From Thermacetogenium phaeum DSM 12270 (lineage in GTDB: Bacteria; Bacillota; DSM-12270; Thermacetogeniales; Thermacetogeniaceae), in contig NC_018870.1 of NCBI RefSeq assembly GCF_000305935.1, positions 1,544,001 to 1,608,000 on the forward strand: DNA of 64,000 nt, given 5' to 3'. The number at the start of each line of letters is the position of its first letter. The stretch's first letter is position 1. The notes beneath the pieces were generated by a model. It was not told the DNA's origin. It did no database searches and saw nothing but the letters and a program-made list of their open reading frames with translations. This document shows positions 1 to 8,269 of this stretch, one piece after another. A program made the translations under genes and the position numbers.

Positions 1-1432
1 CCGGTTCGGGTTTTCCCACTTTGATTATCGAGTTGGGAGGCAGTACGGTATCGATTCGGGCGGGTTCCCCGTTGAGATAGATCGGAGCCGGCCTGCCCGT
101 TTCCCCCTTAATCATCCGCAATTCCCCATTGACTTCTACAGTAAGGGGTCTCCCTGGCTGCCCGCAAAGATCGGAAAATTTAATATCGGCGGCGAGCAAG
201 GCCTCCCCAATGGTGGTGCCGGCTCCCCGAAACAGCTTGACGGCCCTATCGTTGACCTGAATCTGACAGAGTCCGAGAGCCTTGGGACGCATAGCCATAA
301 AAGCTATCCCCAAAAGTGTCACCCCATCGGGGCCGGAAATATCCCGGCTCAACCCCTTAACTTCCCGCACCTTATCGGCACTGCGCACCGCTACCCGTTC
401 CCCTGAAAGGCCCAAATATTCCGCCAGCTCTCCCGTAATCCCCGGCGTCATGCTGCCTCCGCCGATACAGATCACGGCCTGGGGTGGGCCTCCGTTGAGC
501 TCGACGATGCTTTCTCCGATCCGCCGGGCGATTTCATGAACCGCATCTTTCAGGGAGGCAACTATCTCCGCCCCGTCAACCCGCCGCTTCAGGCCGAGAA
601 CGTCCCGAAAAGACAGGGTCTTTTTCGCGGTCAACTTCCTTTTAACCTTTTCCCCGGTTAGAAAATCTAAAAGGTAGAGGCTGCACAATTTTTCGGTCAC
701 TTCATCACCCGCCAGCGGAACCATGGCATAGGCGGTCACCGTACCCCCTGCCGTGATGGCGATATCGGATGTCCCCGCGCCGATATCCACCAGGGCCAGA
801 TTCAACCCCCGCATGGTCGAGGGAATGGCATACTCCAAAGCTGCTATCGGCTCCAGCGTCAAAAGCTCCATTTCCAGATTGTTGCGTTCCAGAACCGCCA
901 GCAAGGAGTCCACAACAACGCAGGGCAAAAACGTTGCAATAAGCTCAAGGCCAAGAGAGCTTCCTCTCTGCCCGACCGGGTTGCCGATCTTTTTACCATC
1001 CAGATAGTAGGAATAGATGCTGTATCCGACGCAGTAATACCGGTCCCTGGCCGGCCCGGCCTCTGATAGTGACTGCTGCGCCTGTCGGACGGCATCCAGC
1101 TCCAAACAAGCAACCTGATCCTCGTTGATCTCATCCCAGGGGGAAAGATCCTGTTCGGCCTTTTTGCGGACGGTGATCAGCGCCCGCCCGGCAGCAGCAA
1201 CGGCAACCTTCCGCAGTGGCATCTGGAGCATCTGCTCTAGTTCCTGCTTTACCTCTGCCACCACTCCGGCTACCTTTTCAACATCCTGGATCTGGCCGTC
1301 CAACATCGTCCTTTCCCGGTGTTCCTTCTTGGCCACGGCGAGTATCTGGGGTTCGGGACCGGTTTCCATTACCAGCCCCTTCACCGTCCGTGTTCCGATG
1401 TCCAGGGCAAATATCAATCGGGAATCAGCCAA
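1..1432 (-). CDS. FtsA-like cell-division ATPase (C-terminus cut off by window edge)
   Basis: The frame is open from a TTG at 1432 to the left edge, giving about 477 residues. It is an actin-fold ATPase: phosphate-1 motif FALDIGTRTVKG near the N-terminus, phosphate-2 motif VDIGAGTSDIAI about halfway, and adenosine motif CIGGGSMTPGI further on. These are features of the FtsA/PilM family. After the ATPase core, the last 95 or so visible residues form an extra segment with VNDRAVKLF and VEVNGEL strands, so the protein is longer than classical FtsA (about 420 residues). The TTG start follows an in-frame TAA and a good ribosome site (AAGAAGGTGA). The role, probably a divisome or pilus-like membrane anchor, is inferred from the fold only. 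It could equally be a specialised FtsA paralogue rather than the main one. Confidence 0.8.
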   Translation of the reverse strand, partial: MADSRLIFALDIGTRTVKGLVMETGPEPQILAVAKKEHRERTMLDGQIQDVEKVAGVVAEVKQELEQMLQMPLRKVAVAAAGRALITVRKKAEQDLSPWDEINEDQVACLELDAVRQAQQSLSEAGPARDRYYCVGYSIYSYYLDGKKIGNPVGQRGSSLGLELIATFLPCVVVDSLLAVLERNNLEMELLTLEPIAALEYAIPSTMRGLNLALVDIGAGTSDIAITAGGTVTAYAMVPLAGDEVTEKLCSLYLLDFLTGEKVKRKLTAKKTLSFRDVLGLKRRVDGAEIVASLKDAVHEIARRIGESIVELNGGPPQAVICIGGGSMTPGITGELAEYLGLSGERVAVRSADKVREVKGLSRDISGPDGVTLLGIAFMAMRPKALGLCQIQVNDRAVKLFRGAGTTIGEALLAADIKFSDLCGQPGRPLTVEVNGELRMIKGETGRPAPIYLNGEPARIDTVLPPNSIIKVGKPEP

Positions 1433-1497
1433 TTAGATCACCTTCTTAATGAAGGAATATAATGGTATTTTGACCAATTATCATCTTAATAAAGAGA

Positions 1498-1526
1498 TTG
1501 CCTCCTGCACACCTTATAAATGATAT
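1498..1526 (+). promoter_or_regulatory. Candidate sigma-A promoter for the 3D-domain gene
   Basis: TTGCCT (1498-1503) and TGATAT (1521-1526) are separated by 17 bases and lie 31 bases before the ATG of the only plus-strand gene. The match to consensus is moderate, so this is a suggestion only. Confidence 0.3.
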
Positions 1527-1556
1527 CAAGTTGTTTTTATGGGGAGGGTGAACGCA

Positions 1557-2021
1557 ATGAAAATCAAACATCTGCTCATCCTGAGCGCGCTCTTGATTGC
1601 CTGAGCTTTCCCGGCGGCAGCAAGTGCTCTGGCGCTGCCTTCAGAACCACACCATGAGGAAGCCTTTGTTTGGCTTCAAAATGAGCACCATCACGAACTG
1701 CAACGAGCTTTGACGGTCACCGTCACCGCTTATTGTCCTTGCCCTATCTGCTGCGGAAAAAGCGACGGGATAACCTGTAGCGGCGTTCGGGCCAGGGCAA
1801 ATCGAACAATCGCCGTTGATCCAGATGTAATACCCCTGGGCAGCGAGGTCTATCTGGAAGGTCTAGGCATTTTTATTGCTGAAGACACAGGGGGGGTTAT
1901 CAAAGGAAACAGAATTGATATCTTTATGGAAGACCATCAACAGGCTCTCCTGTTCGGTATCAAAGAGATGAAGGCTTATATTCTTCAAAAAGAATCTGAG
2001 ATTCACGAAACCCTTTTGTAA
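1557..2021 (+). pseudogene. 3D-domain (YuiC/MltA-like) secreted protein with in-frame TGA at codon 16
   Basis: ATG at 1557 follows a strong ribosome site (GGGAGGGTGAACGC). The frame encodes a signal peptide (MKIKHLLILSALLIA, then TGA at 1602-1604, then AFPAAASALA) and an approximately 110-residue 3D domain. The three conserved aspartates of the domain are visible in AVDPD, AEDTGG and NRIDIFM. Homologous domains occur in muralytic or stationary-phase cell-wall proteins (YuiC, YabE C-terminus, MltA). There are also four clustered cysteines (YCPCPICCG). Apart from the TGA the frame is intact to the stop at 2019-2021. This could be a nonsense mutation (for example from GGA, TGG or TGC), a sequencing error, or recoding. 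A downstream start at TTG 1708 would lack a signal peptide and has no clear ribosome site. It is convergent with cheR and overlaps it by 19 bases. Confidence 0.7.
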
Positions 2022-2776
2022 AAAAAGGAGGCAACGGCCTCCAGGCCGAGCCTGGAGGCCTGAAATATCTGCTCTGTACTCCCGGTAAAGAGAACACCTC
2101 CCGGACGCAGGGCGTCACGCAACATCCTGTAAAGAACACTTTTCGCCTCTTCAGTAAAATAAATCATCACATTGCGGCAGAGAATAAGATCACAGAAGGC
2201 GGGATAAACATCCCGGAAAAGGTCATGATGCCGAAATTCAACCATTTTTTTTATGTCATCGCTGATCTGGTAATGATCCTCTTTAATGTAATTAAAAAAC
2301 TTTTTCAGCTGGGTCGGAGGAACATTAAGGAGAACCCTCCTTCTGTAAAGACCCTCTTTTGCCCTGCTAAGAACGCGATCATCGATATCAGTTGCCAGAA
2401 TCCGCGGTCTAACGCCGGGAAAATATTCTCGCATCACCATTGCCAGGGTATAGGGCTCTTCACCCGTAGCGCACCCTGCACTCCAGAACACAGGCCTCGG
2501 ATTTACCCTGATGATCTCCGGAAGGATCCGCTCCACAAGCACGTCCCATTGAGAGGGATTCCGGTAAAATTCACTGACATTGATGGTCAAATGGTTTAAA
2601 AATCTCTCCAGGAGAACGGAGTCCCGTTTTAAATCCCTGAGATACTCTCGATATCCGGGGTATCCCTCCATTGACATCAAGGAAGTGATCCGGCGCTGCA
2701 TCTGGGGGCGTTTGTATTTCGTCAAATCAATTCCTGTAAAATCTCCAATCCTTTTGATGAATTCCTCAAACTCCAT
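2003..2776 (-). CDS. cheR: CheR-type chemoreceptor glutamate methyltransferase
   Basis: 257 residues. The N-terminal helical CheR domain (about 1-75) is followed by a SAM-dependent methyltransferase domain. Motifs seen are WSAGCATGEEPYTLAM (SAM binding), ILATDIDDRVLSRA, LILCRNVMIYF and the C-terminal LFTGSTEQI. In the family, the enzyme methylates glutamates on methyl-accepting chemotaxis proteins. The ATG at 2776 directly abuts the hemL stop (TGAATG), so it is probably translated from the heme operon message. No other che genes are adjacent. One possible client is the Rossmann-chemoreceptor fusion at 58547-59401, but that link is inference. Confidence 0.9.
   Translation of the reverse strand: MEFEEFIKRIGDFTGIDLTKYKRPQMQRRITSLMSMEGYPGYREYLRDLKRDSVLLERFLNHLTINVSEFYRNPSQWDVLVERILPEIIRVNPRPVFWSAGCATGEEPYTLAMVMREYFPGVRPRILATDIDDRVLSRAKEGLYRRRVLLNVPPTQLKKFFNYIKEDHYQISDDIKKMVEFRHHDLFRDVYPAFCDLILCRNVMIYFTEEAKSVLYRMLRDALRPGGVLFTGSTEQIFQASRLGLEAVASFFYKRVS
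2036..2060. repeat. Perfect 11-bp inverted repeat inside the 3' end of cheR
   Basis: GGCCTCCAGGC and GCCTGGAGGCC flank a 3-base loop. The repeat lies between the two convergent stop codons. On the minus strand a run of seven T follows 9 bases after the stem, just before the cheR stop, so it may help end transcription. It does not have the layout of a canonical intrinsic terminator. Confidence 0.5.
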
Positions 2777-4090
2777 TCAAGCCCTGCCCTCACCGAGCTT
2801 TTTAAAAGATAACCGCGCCGCATCAATGGTCCGCTTTAAGTCGTCATCCGTATGGGCAACGGACAAGAACAGGGATTCAAACTGCGATGGCGGGAGGTAA
2901 ATTCCCTCCTGCAGCATCAATCCGAAAAAGCCCTTAAAAAGCCCCTGGTCCGCCCTCCCGGCAGTTTCCAGATCTGTCACCGGGAACTCTGTGAAAAACA
3001 AGGACAACAAAGAACCGGCACGGTTGACCTGCAGCCGCAAACCTGCATCTTCAGCAGCTTTAAGGAGCCCATCTTGAAGTATTTCCGCTTTCTTTGTTAA
3101 CTCCGGATAGATGCTTTCCTTATGCGAGCGAAGATACCGGAGTGTGGTTATCCCCGCCTGAACTGCCAGGGGGTTGCCGGACAGAGTCCCTGCCTGGTAC
3201 ACCGGTCCCGCCGGTGCCACCAGCTCCATAATTTCTTTCCTGCCGCCATAAGCTCCGACCGGTAAGCCACCACCGATTATTTTGCCCAGACAGGTGAGAT
3301 CAGGGGTAATCCCGTAATATTCCTGAGCACCCCCATAGCTGAGACGAAAGCCCGTGATCACCTCGTCAAAGATCAGAAGGCTTCCGGCCTTTGCGGTCAG
3401 CTCCCGCAGTTTTTGCAGAAAACCGGGTGCAGGCGGAACAACTCCCATGTTTCCAGCTACCGGCTCGACAATAACGGCGGCGATTTCCTCCCCCTGATCT
3501 TCAAAGGCTCTCTCCACAGCCTCCCCATCATTATAGGGCAGCACAATGGTGAGGCCCCCGATCTCTTCCGGAACCCCGGGGCTCGAAGGAACTCCCATGG
3601 TCAGGGCACCAGAACCCGCCTGAACGAGAAAACCATCGGCGTGGCCGTGATAACAACCGGCAAATTTGACGATCTTCTTCCTTCCGGTGAAAGCGCGCGC
3701 CAGGCGCACAGCGCTCATTGTGGCCTCGGTTCCGGAGTTGACCAGACGCACCATTTCCATTGAGGGAAGGGCTTCCACAATCAGAAAAGCGAGCTCAACT
3801 TCCCTTTCGGTAGGAGCGCCGTAGCTCGTCCCCTTTTCCAGCACCTGTCGCAAGGCATCAACTATCTCAGGATGGGCATGCCCGAGGATCAAGGGACCCC
3901 AGGAACCGACATAATCGATGTATTCGTTCCCATCCACATCGAATATCTTCGAACCTTGGCCTCCGGCGATGAAAAGGGGATCTCCCCCTACTGCCTGAAA
4001 AGCCCGGACCGGGCTGTTGACCCCGCCGGGCAGCAACCGGCAGGCCTCTGCGAAAAGATGCCGCGAGCGGGTGATATTCTTCATTTGCAT
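2777..4090 (-). CDS. hemL: Glutamate-1-semialdehyde 2,1-aminomutase
   Basis: 437 residues, normal for the family. This PLP enzyme converts glutamate-1-semialdehyde to 5-aminolevulinate, the second step of the C5 pathway begun by hemA in the same operon. Visible motifs are [13 protein letters not shown] at the N-terminus, [33 protein letters not shown] and the PLP lysine in [17 protein letters not shown]. The ATG at 4090 is chosen because GGAGGG lies 4-5 bases upstream. A second ATG at 4084 is also possible. The frame is open further upstream to 4255, but that part overlaps ahbB and lacks family similarity. Confidence 0.95.
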   Translation of the reverse strand: MQMKNITRSRHLFAEACRLLPGGVNSPVRAFQAVGGDPLFIAGGQGSKIFDVDGNEYIDYVGSWGPLILGHAHPEIVDALRQVLEKGTSYGAPTEREVELAFLIVEALPSMEMVRLVNSGTEATMSAVRLARAFTGRKKIVKFAGCYHGHADGFLVQAGSGALTMGVPSSPGVPEEIGGLTIVLPYNDGEAVERAFEDQGEEIAAVIVEPVAGNMGVVPPAPGFLQKLRELTAKAGSLLIFDEVITGFRLSYGGAQEYYGITPDLTCLGKIIGGGLPVGAYGGRKEIMELVAPAGPVYQAGTLSGNPLAVQAGITTLRYLRSHKESIYPELTKKAEILQDGLLKAAEDAGLRLQVNRAGSLLSLFFTEFPVTDLETAGRADQGLFKGFFGLMLQEGIYLPPSQFESLFLSVAHTDDDLKRTIDAARLSFKKLGEGRA

Positions 4091-4127
4091 ATTTCCCTCC
4101 AGAATCTTAGGAATTAACAAAGCCTGC

Positions 4128-4595
4128 TTATAATTCGCAAGGTATACCGGTCTTCTTAAACTCATGGGTGCTGAAAAGCACCTGATAATCGTCGATTCCG
4201 ATTTTCCGGGCAATGCGTCGTATTTTTTCCATACATAAATCCCGGTTCGGGGCATGGATCATCGTAAAGAGATTATAAGACCAGCCGGGGGGAACCTGGC
4301 GGTGATAGCAATGAGTTATTTCAGGGAAGGAGGCCATTAACCTCCCCATTTCCTCAACCTGCTCCTCCGGAACCGCCCAGAGCACGAGAGCATTGGCAGT
4401 ATACCCCAGGGCACGATGGCCAAGCACCGCCCCCAGCCTTCTGATTGCCCCTTTCCCTTCCAGGGATTTAATAATGGATATTACCTCATCCTCCTCAAGA
4501 CCGGCCTTCCTGGCGATGATCCTGAAGGGCCGGCTGCTTAGCGGAAGATCAGACCGTAAAAGGCGCAACACAGCCTGTTCGCGAGCTGAAAACAC
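4128..4595 (-). CDS. ahbB: Siroheme decarboxylase subunit AhbB (Lrp/AsnC-like)
   Basis: 155 residues. An N-terminal winged-helix half (about 1-60, with [17 protein letters not shown]) precedes an Lrp-type ligand-binding half with [22 protein letters not shown]. Although built like transcription regulators, AhbA/AhbB proteins act together to decarboxylate siroheme at C12 and C18 to 12,18-didecarboxysiroheme. The partner AhbA is fused to the gene just upstream (4549-6045). The GTG start at 4595 has GAGGAGG nine bases upstream and lies inside the end of the preceding gene (47-base overlap), suggesting coupled translation and a matched subunit ratio. Confidence 0.88.
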   Translation of the reverse strand: MFSAREQAVLRLLRSDLPLSSRPFRIIARKAGLEEDEVISIIKSLEGKGAIRRLGAVLGHRALGYTANALVLWAVPEEQVEEMGRLMASFPEITHCYHRQVPPGWSYNLFTMIHAPNRDLCMEKIRRIARKIGIDDYQVLFSTHEFKKTGIPCEL

Positions 4596-6045
4596 GGGCT
4601 AATTCCTCCTCGGGAAACTTGACTCCGATTTTATAAACCTTACGGGAAGGAAAGCTGTATATCTCTTGAATACCAGTACGTTTGCAAATCTCCTCCACTA
4701 CGTCCTCCAGCGCCCTTTCAGAGGAAGCGGTAACGGTAAACCAGAGGTTATACCGGTGCTCCCGCAGGTAGTTGTGGGTGACACCGGGATAGGAATTAAT
4801 GATGGCGACCGCTTTTTCCAGTTGATCCTCAGGCACGCTGGCGGCACAGAGGGTGCTCCGGTAACCAAGCCCCCGGGAATCGAAGATTGCCCCCAGGCGT
4901 CTGATGGCCCCTCGGGCTTTCAGCCAGCGCAAAGCGAACAATACCTCTTTTTCGGTAACACCCAGTTCCCGGGCCAGGACGGCATACGGTTCCTTTTCCA
5001 GAGGGAATCCTTCCTGGAGCCGGAGGAGGAGCTTTGTACCGAGAGGAGATACTTTACTTTCCTCCTGCAACAGATAGAGGCAACCGCGATCCTCAGCCAT
5101 ATAGTCGGCTTCCGGGCCGGCATAAGCCCTTGCCCGGCACCCCCCGCAGATGCCGCGGTACCTGCAGATACCGCAATAGCCTTCGTATTTCCTGGTACGC
5201 AACCGCAACAGAACGGGGTTGTTCTCCCAGATCCGGGAAAACGGTGTTTCCCGGACATTGCCCACACTTAGATCCAGGTAGGGGCAGGGGTAGACATCTC
5301 CCTCCGGCGCAATGATGCAGTAGGATATCCCTGCCAGGCAGCCGCGCTTGAATCTCGTCTTGATCCCTTTCTGCCGGGCAATGCGGAGAAATTGAGGGGC
5401 ACATGTGGGCTTGATCTCCAGCGGCAACCTTTCCTGAAGGGAAAGCAGACGCTCAAGGAGGTCTTCAACCTGTTCCGCAGCAACGGACTCCTCATTCCCC
5501 CTCCCCCTTCCTGTAGGGACAAAAAAGAAGACGTGGTGGCCGTGCGCTCCGACTTGCAGGGCAAGGGAGGTTACATCTGTTATCTCCCCATAATTCCAGG
5601 GAAAGACTGTGGAATGGATTTGGAAGGGCAGCCCTTCCGCCCGGCAGTTTTCTATCCCCTCCATCGTTGCCTCCCAGGCCCCGTCAACACCCCGGAAACG
5701 GTCGTGCTTCTCCCTATCGATGCTGTCAATGCTGATCCCCACTGCTGCCGCTCCTGCTTTTTTCAGATCCCGGGCGACCTCTCTGGTAATCAGGGTTCCG
5801 TTAGTGCCCAGAACGGGGCGCAGCCCGCGTGAGCGCGCCCGGTCGATCAAATCGAAGAGATCGGGGCGCAGAAGGGGCTCTCCTCCACTAAAGACCATGA
5901 TCCGGAAGCCGGAACGCCACACCTCCTCGATAAGTTCACAACCCTCTGCAGTTGTCAACTCCTGCGGTGCTTTTTGCCCGGCATCCCTGTAGCAGTGGGG
6001 GCATCGTAAATTGCAGGCATTGGTAGTGTTCCAGGAAACAAGCAT
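4549..6045 (-). CDS. ahbD-ahbA: Heme b synthase AhbD fused to siroheme decarboxylase subunit AhbA
   Basis: 498 residues from ATG 6045 (ribosome site GGAAGGGTGAGAG, inside the hemB stop region). Residues 1 to about 325 are a radical-SAM enzyme with CNLRCPHC at 11-18, FSGGEPLLRPD, and a C-terminal Cys cluster (GCLAG, YPCPYLDL, CGICRYRGICGGCRARAY), matching AhbD. AhbD converts Fe-coproporphyrin III to heme b by oxidative decarboxylation of two propionates. From about residue 333 a second domain begins that resembles AhbB ([17 protein letters not shown], then THNYLREHRYNLWFTVTA). This is AhbA, normally a separate protein. The fusion therefore joins the first and last enzymes after siroheme. The adjacent ahbB supports this reading. 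Confidence 0.88.
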   Translation of the reverse strand: MLVSWNTTNACNLRCPHCYRDAGQKAPQELTTAEGCELIEEVWRSGFRIMVFSGGEPLLRPDLFDLIDRARSRGLRPVLGTNGTLITREVARDLKKAGAAAVGISIDSIDREKHDRFRGVDGAWEATMEGIENCRAEGLPFQIHSTVFPWNYGEITDVTSLALQVGAHGHHVFFFVPTGRGRGNEESVAAEQVEDLLERLLSLQERLPLEIKPTCAPQFLRIARQKGIKTRFKRGCLAGISYCIIAPEGDVYPCPYLDLSVGNVRETPFSRIWENNPVLLRLRTRKYEGYCGICRYRGICGGCRARAYAGPEADYMAEDRGCLYLLQEESKVSPLGTKLLLRLQEGFPLEKEPYAVLARELGVTEKEVLFALRWLKARGAIRRLGAIFDSRGLGYRSTLCAASVPEDQLEKAVAIINSYPGVTHNYLREHRYNLWFTVTASSERALEDVVEEICKRTGIQEIYSFPSRKVYKIGVKFPEEELARVFSSRTGCVAPFTV

Positions 6046-6049
6046 TCTC

Positions 6050-7027
6050 TCACCCTTCCCGCAGCCAGCGGGCAACATCCCTGGCGTAGTAGGTGATAAT
6101 GAGATCCGCTCCCGCCCTCTTGATCCCGGTAAGCATTTCCAGAACTATCTGTTTCTCATCGATCCAGCCCCGGGCGGCAGCAGCCTTGACAAGGGCATAC
6201 TCCCCGCTGACGTTATAGGCAACCAGGGGGCAGAGCACCCGTTCCCGGACCTCTCTGATGATGTCCAGATAGGCGAGGGCCGGTTTTACCATCACCATGT
6301 CGGCACCTTCCGCCAGATCCTGCAATACCTCCTCCAGCGCTTCTCTCCTGTTGGCAGGGTTCATCTGATAGGAACGACGGTCGCCAAAGGAAGGGGCGGA
6401 TCCCGCCGCCTCCCTGAAGGGGCCGTAGAAGGCCGAGGCAAATTTTGCGGCATAGGAAATAATCCCGGTATTTGTGAAGCCGTTAAAGTCGAGCTTTTCC
6501 CGGATTGCCTTGACCCTGCCGTCCATCATATCCGACGGGGCCACGAAATCGGCGCCGGCGCGCGCATGGGAAAGGGCCGTCTGGGCCAGTAAGGGGAGGG
6601 TCTCGTCATTGACAATCTCCTTCCCTCTGACGACCCCGCAGTGCCCGTGGCTCGTGTATTCGCAAAGGCAAACATCGGTGATTACAATCAGCTCGGGAAA
6701 ATGCGCCTTCAACCGGCGTACCGCATCCTGGACTACCCCCTGCTCATCATAAGCGCCGCTCGCCGCCTCATCCTTGGTGTCGGGTATTCCGAAAAGCAGG
6801 ATCGCTAAGATCCCCTCTTCTCTGGCCGCCGCCACCTCTTCCAGGAGCAAATCAGGCGAGAGCCGGAAGACCCCCGGCATAGACTCCACCGGTTCCCGGA
6901 TACCGGTGCCTGATCGCACAAAGAGGGGGTAGATCAGTTCCTCAACAGCCAGCCTTGTCTCCTTAAGCATTTTCCGCACAGCAGGGCTGAGCCGCCTGCG
7001 TCGCAGCCTGATTTGAGGATAATACAC
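6050..7027 (-). CDS. hemB: Delta-aminolevulinic acid dehydratase (porphobilinogen synthase)
   Basis: 325 residues, normal length. The enzyme condenses two 5-aminolevulinates to porphobilinogen. The zinc-type cysteine motif [14 protein letters not shown] is present, so this is probably a Zn enzyme. The Schiff-base lysines lie in VKAIREKL / [11 protein letters not shown] regions. The GTG at 7027 is preferred because AAAGGAGG lies 8 bases upstream and the protein then begins just before the family's LRRRRLSP segment. The frame is open to an ATG at 7078. The gene lies between ahbC and ahbD-ahbA with very short gaps. Confidence 0.95.
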   Translation of the reverse strand: MYYPQIRLRRRRLSPAVRKMLKETRLAVEELIYPLFVRSGTGIREPVESMPGVFRLSPDLLLEEVAAAREEGILAILLFGIPDTKDEAASGAYDEQGVVQDAVRRLKAHFPELIVITDVCLCEYTSHGHCGVVRGKEIVNDETLPLLAQTALSHARAGADFVAPSDMMDGRVKAIREKLDFNGFTNTGIISYAAKFASAFYGPFREAAGSAPSFGDRRSYQMNPANRREALEEVLQDLAEGADMVMVKPALAYLDIIREVRERVLCPLVAYNVSGEYALVKAAAARGWIDEKQIVLEMLTGIKRAGADLIITYYARDVARWLREG

Positions 7028-7093
7028 AACAGCCGCCTCCTTTTTGCTGCAATCACCATTTAATACCAGACTTCGCATCTCAGCCTTATTCCG

Positions 7094-8269
7094 TCAACTG
7101 CTGATCTCCTGCTCTGTCAGGTAGCATATAGGGTCCTCCGCCCAGATGTCCCCGGATACCGCCTCCGCCCTGATGCGGCAGCCGCCGCAGAGGGTTTTGT
7201 AATTGCAAAGCCCGCACCTTCCTTTCAGGTGCTTGTCCTTCTCCCGAAGCGCTTTCAAAAGGGCGTTGCTTTCGTCGTACCAGATCTCCCGGAAGGACCG
7301 CTCGGGATACTTCCCCAGGGAACCGGAACGCCAGAACTGGCACGGATAAACATTACCGGCCGGGTCGATATTGACCATCTTCACACCTGCAGAACACCCA
7401 CCGTGCATTTCCAGGAGCCTCCGCACATCCTGCTCCCGTTCGGGGATGTTTTCCTTCACCCAGCGGTAGAGGAAAACACCATCGGCATGGTGATCGGTGG
7501 TCAGGATCTCTGTAGGAACCCCTTCCTTTTGCAAGGATTCTACCTGTCCGATCAGGTATTCGACCAGTTCCCTCTTCTCCTCAACGGTGAGGTCACGGTT
7601 CGCCAGCTCCCTGCCTCTCCCTGCATAAACAAGGTGGTAAAGGCAAAAGCGCGGTATTCCTTCCCTTTTTATTAGGTCCATAACTAGTGGAAGTTCTCGA
7701 TAGTTATCTCTGTTGACCGTGAAGCGGATCCCCGTATTAAGCCCCGCTTCCCGGGCATTGCGCAGCCCCTCCAGGGCTTTCTCAAAGGCTCCCGGCAAAC
7801 AGCGAAAATCATCGTGCACCTGCCGTCCGCCGTCGATGCTGACCCCAACATAAGAGAAACCGCAGTCTCTAATTCTTGCGGCGATCGCAGGGGTGATCAG
7901 GGTCCCGTTGGTTGACAGGACGATCCTTATCCCCTGATTAGCGGCAAACTCCGCAAGTTCCCAGAGATCGGGGCGCAGCAGCGGCTCCCCACCGGAAAAG
8001 AGGAGCACGGGGATTTTCATATCCGCCAGTTCTCGAATGAGTTCGTACCCCTCGGCAGCAGTCAGCTCATCCCTCTTCGCCCCATCCCCCGCCTCCAGGT
8101 AACAGTGCCGGCACCGCAGGTTGCAGCGGCTGGTGATATTCCACACCACAACAGGACGGCTAACCGTAGAAAACTGAAGGAGATGCGGAGGCACCGCCCC
8201 GCACTCGGCGGCCCGCATGGCGGCGGCAACAGTAGCTTTGTTGGTGAGTAGTTTAGTAAAACCGATCAT
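7094..8269 (-). CDS. ahbC: 12,18-didecarboxysiroheme deacetylase AhbC (radical SAM)
   Basis: 391 residues. The N-terminus (MIGFTKLL, then PPHLLQFS, PVVVWNITSRCN) and the radical-SAM CNLRCRHCY motif match AhbC. The protein ends in a SPASM-like cysteine region (YPCQFWRSGSLG, CGLCNYKTLCGGCRIRA). AhbC removes two acetate side chains from 12,18-didecarboxysiroheme to give Fe-coproporphyrin III, the step between AhbAB and AhbD. The ATG overlaps the cobA-hemD stop (ATGA, 8266-8269). AhbC and AhbD are paralogues. The assignment between them rests on the N-terminal extension here and on the Cys-cluster spacing in the other protein. Confidence 0.88.
   Translation of the reverse strand: MIGFTKLLTNKATVAAAMRAAECGAVPPHLLQFSTVSRPVVVWNITSRCNLRCRHCYLEAGDGAKRDELTAAEGYELIRELADMKIPVLLFSGGEPLLRPDLWELAEFAANQGIRIVLSTNGTLITPAIAARIRDCGFSYVGVSIDGGRQVHDDFRCLPGAFEKALEGLRNAREAGLNTGIRFTVNRDNYRELPLVMDLIKREGIPRFCLYHLVYAGRGRELANRDLTVEEKRELVEYLIGQVESLQKEGVPTEILTTDHHADGVFLYRWVKENIPEREQDVRRLLEMHGGCSAGVKMVNIDPAGNVYPCQFWRSGSLGKYPERSFREIWYDESNALLKALREKDKHLKGRCGLCNYKTLCGGCRIRAEAVSGDIWAEDPICYLTEQEISS

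Noticed and set aside
2777-4255. Longer hemL reading frame starting at 4255
   Set aside because: The first 55 codons overlap ahbB, match nothing in the aminomutase family, and have no ribosome site, while ATG 4090 has one.
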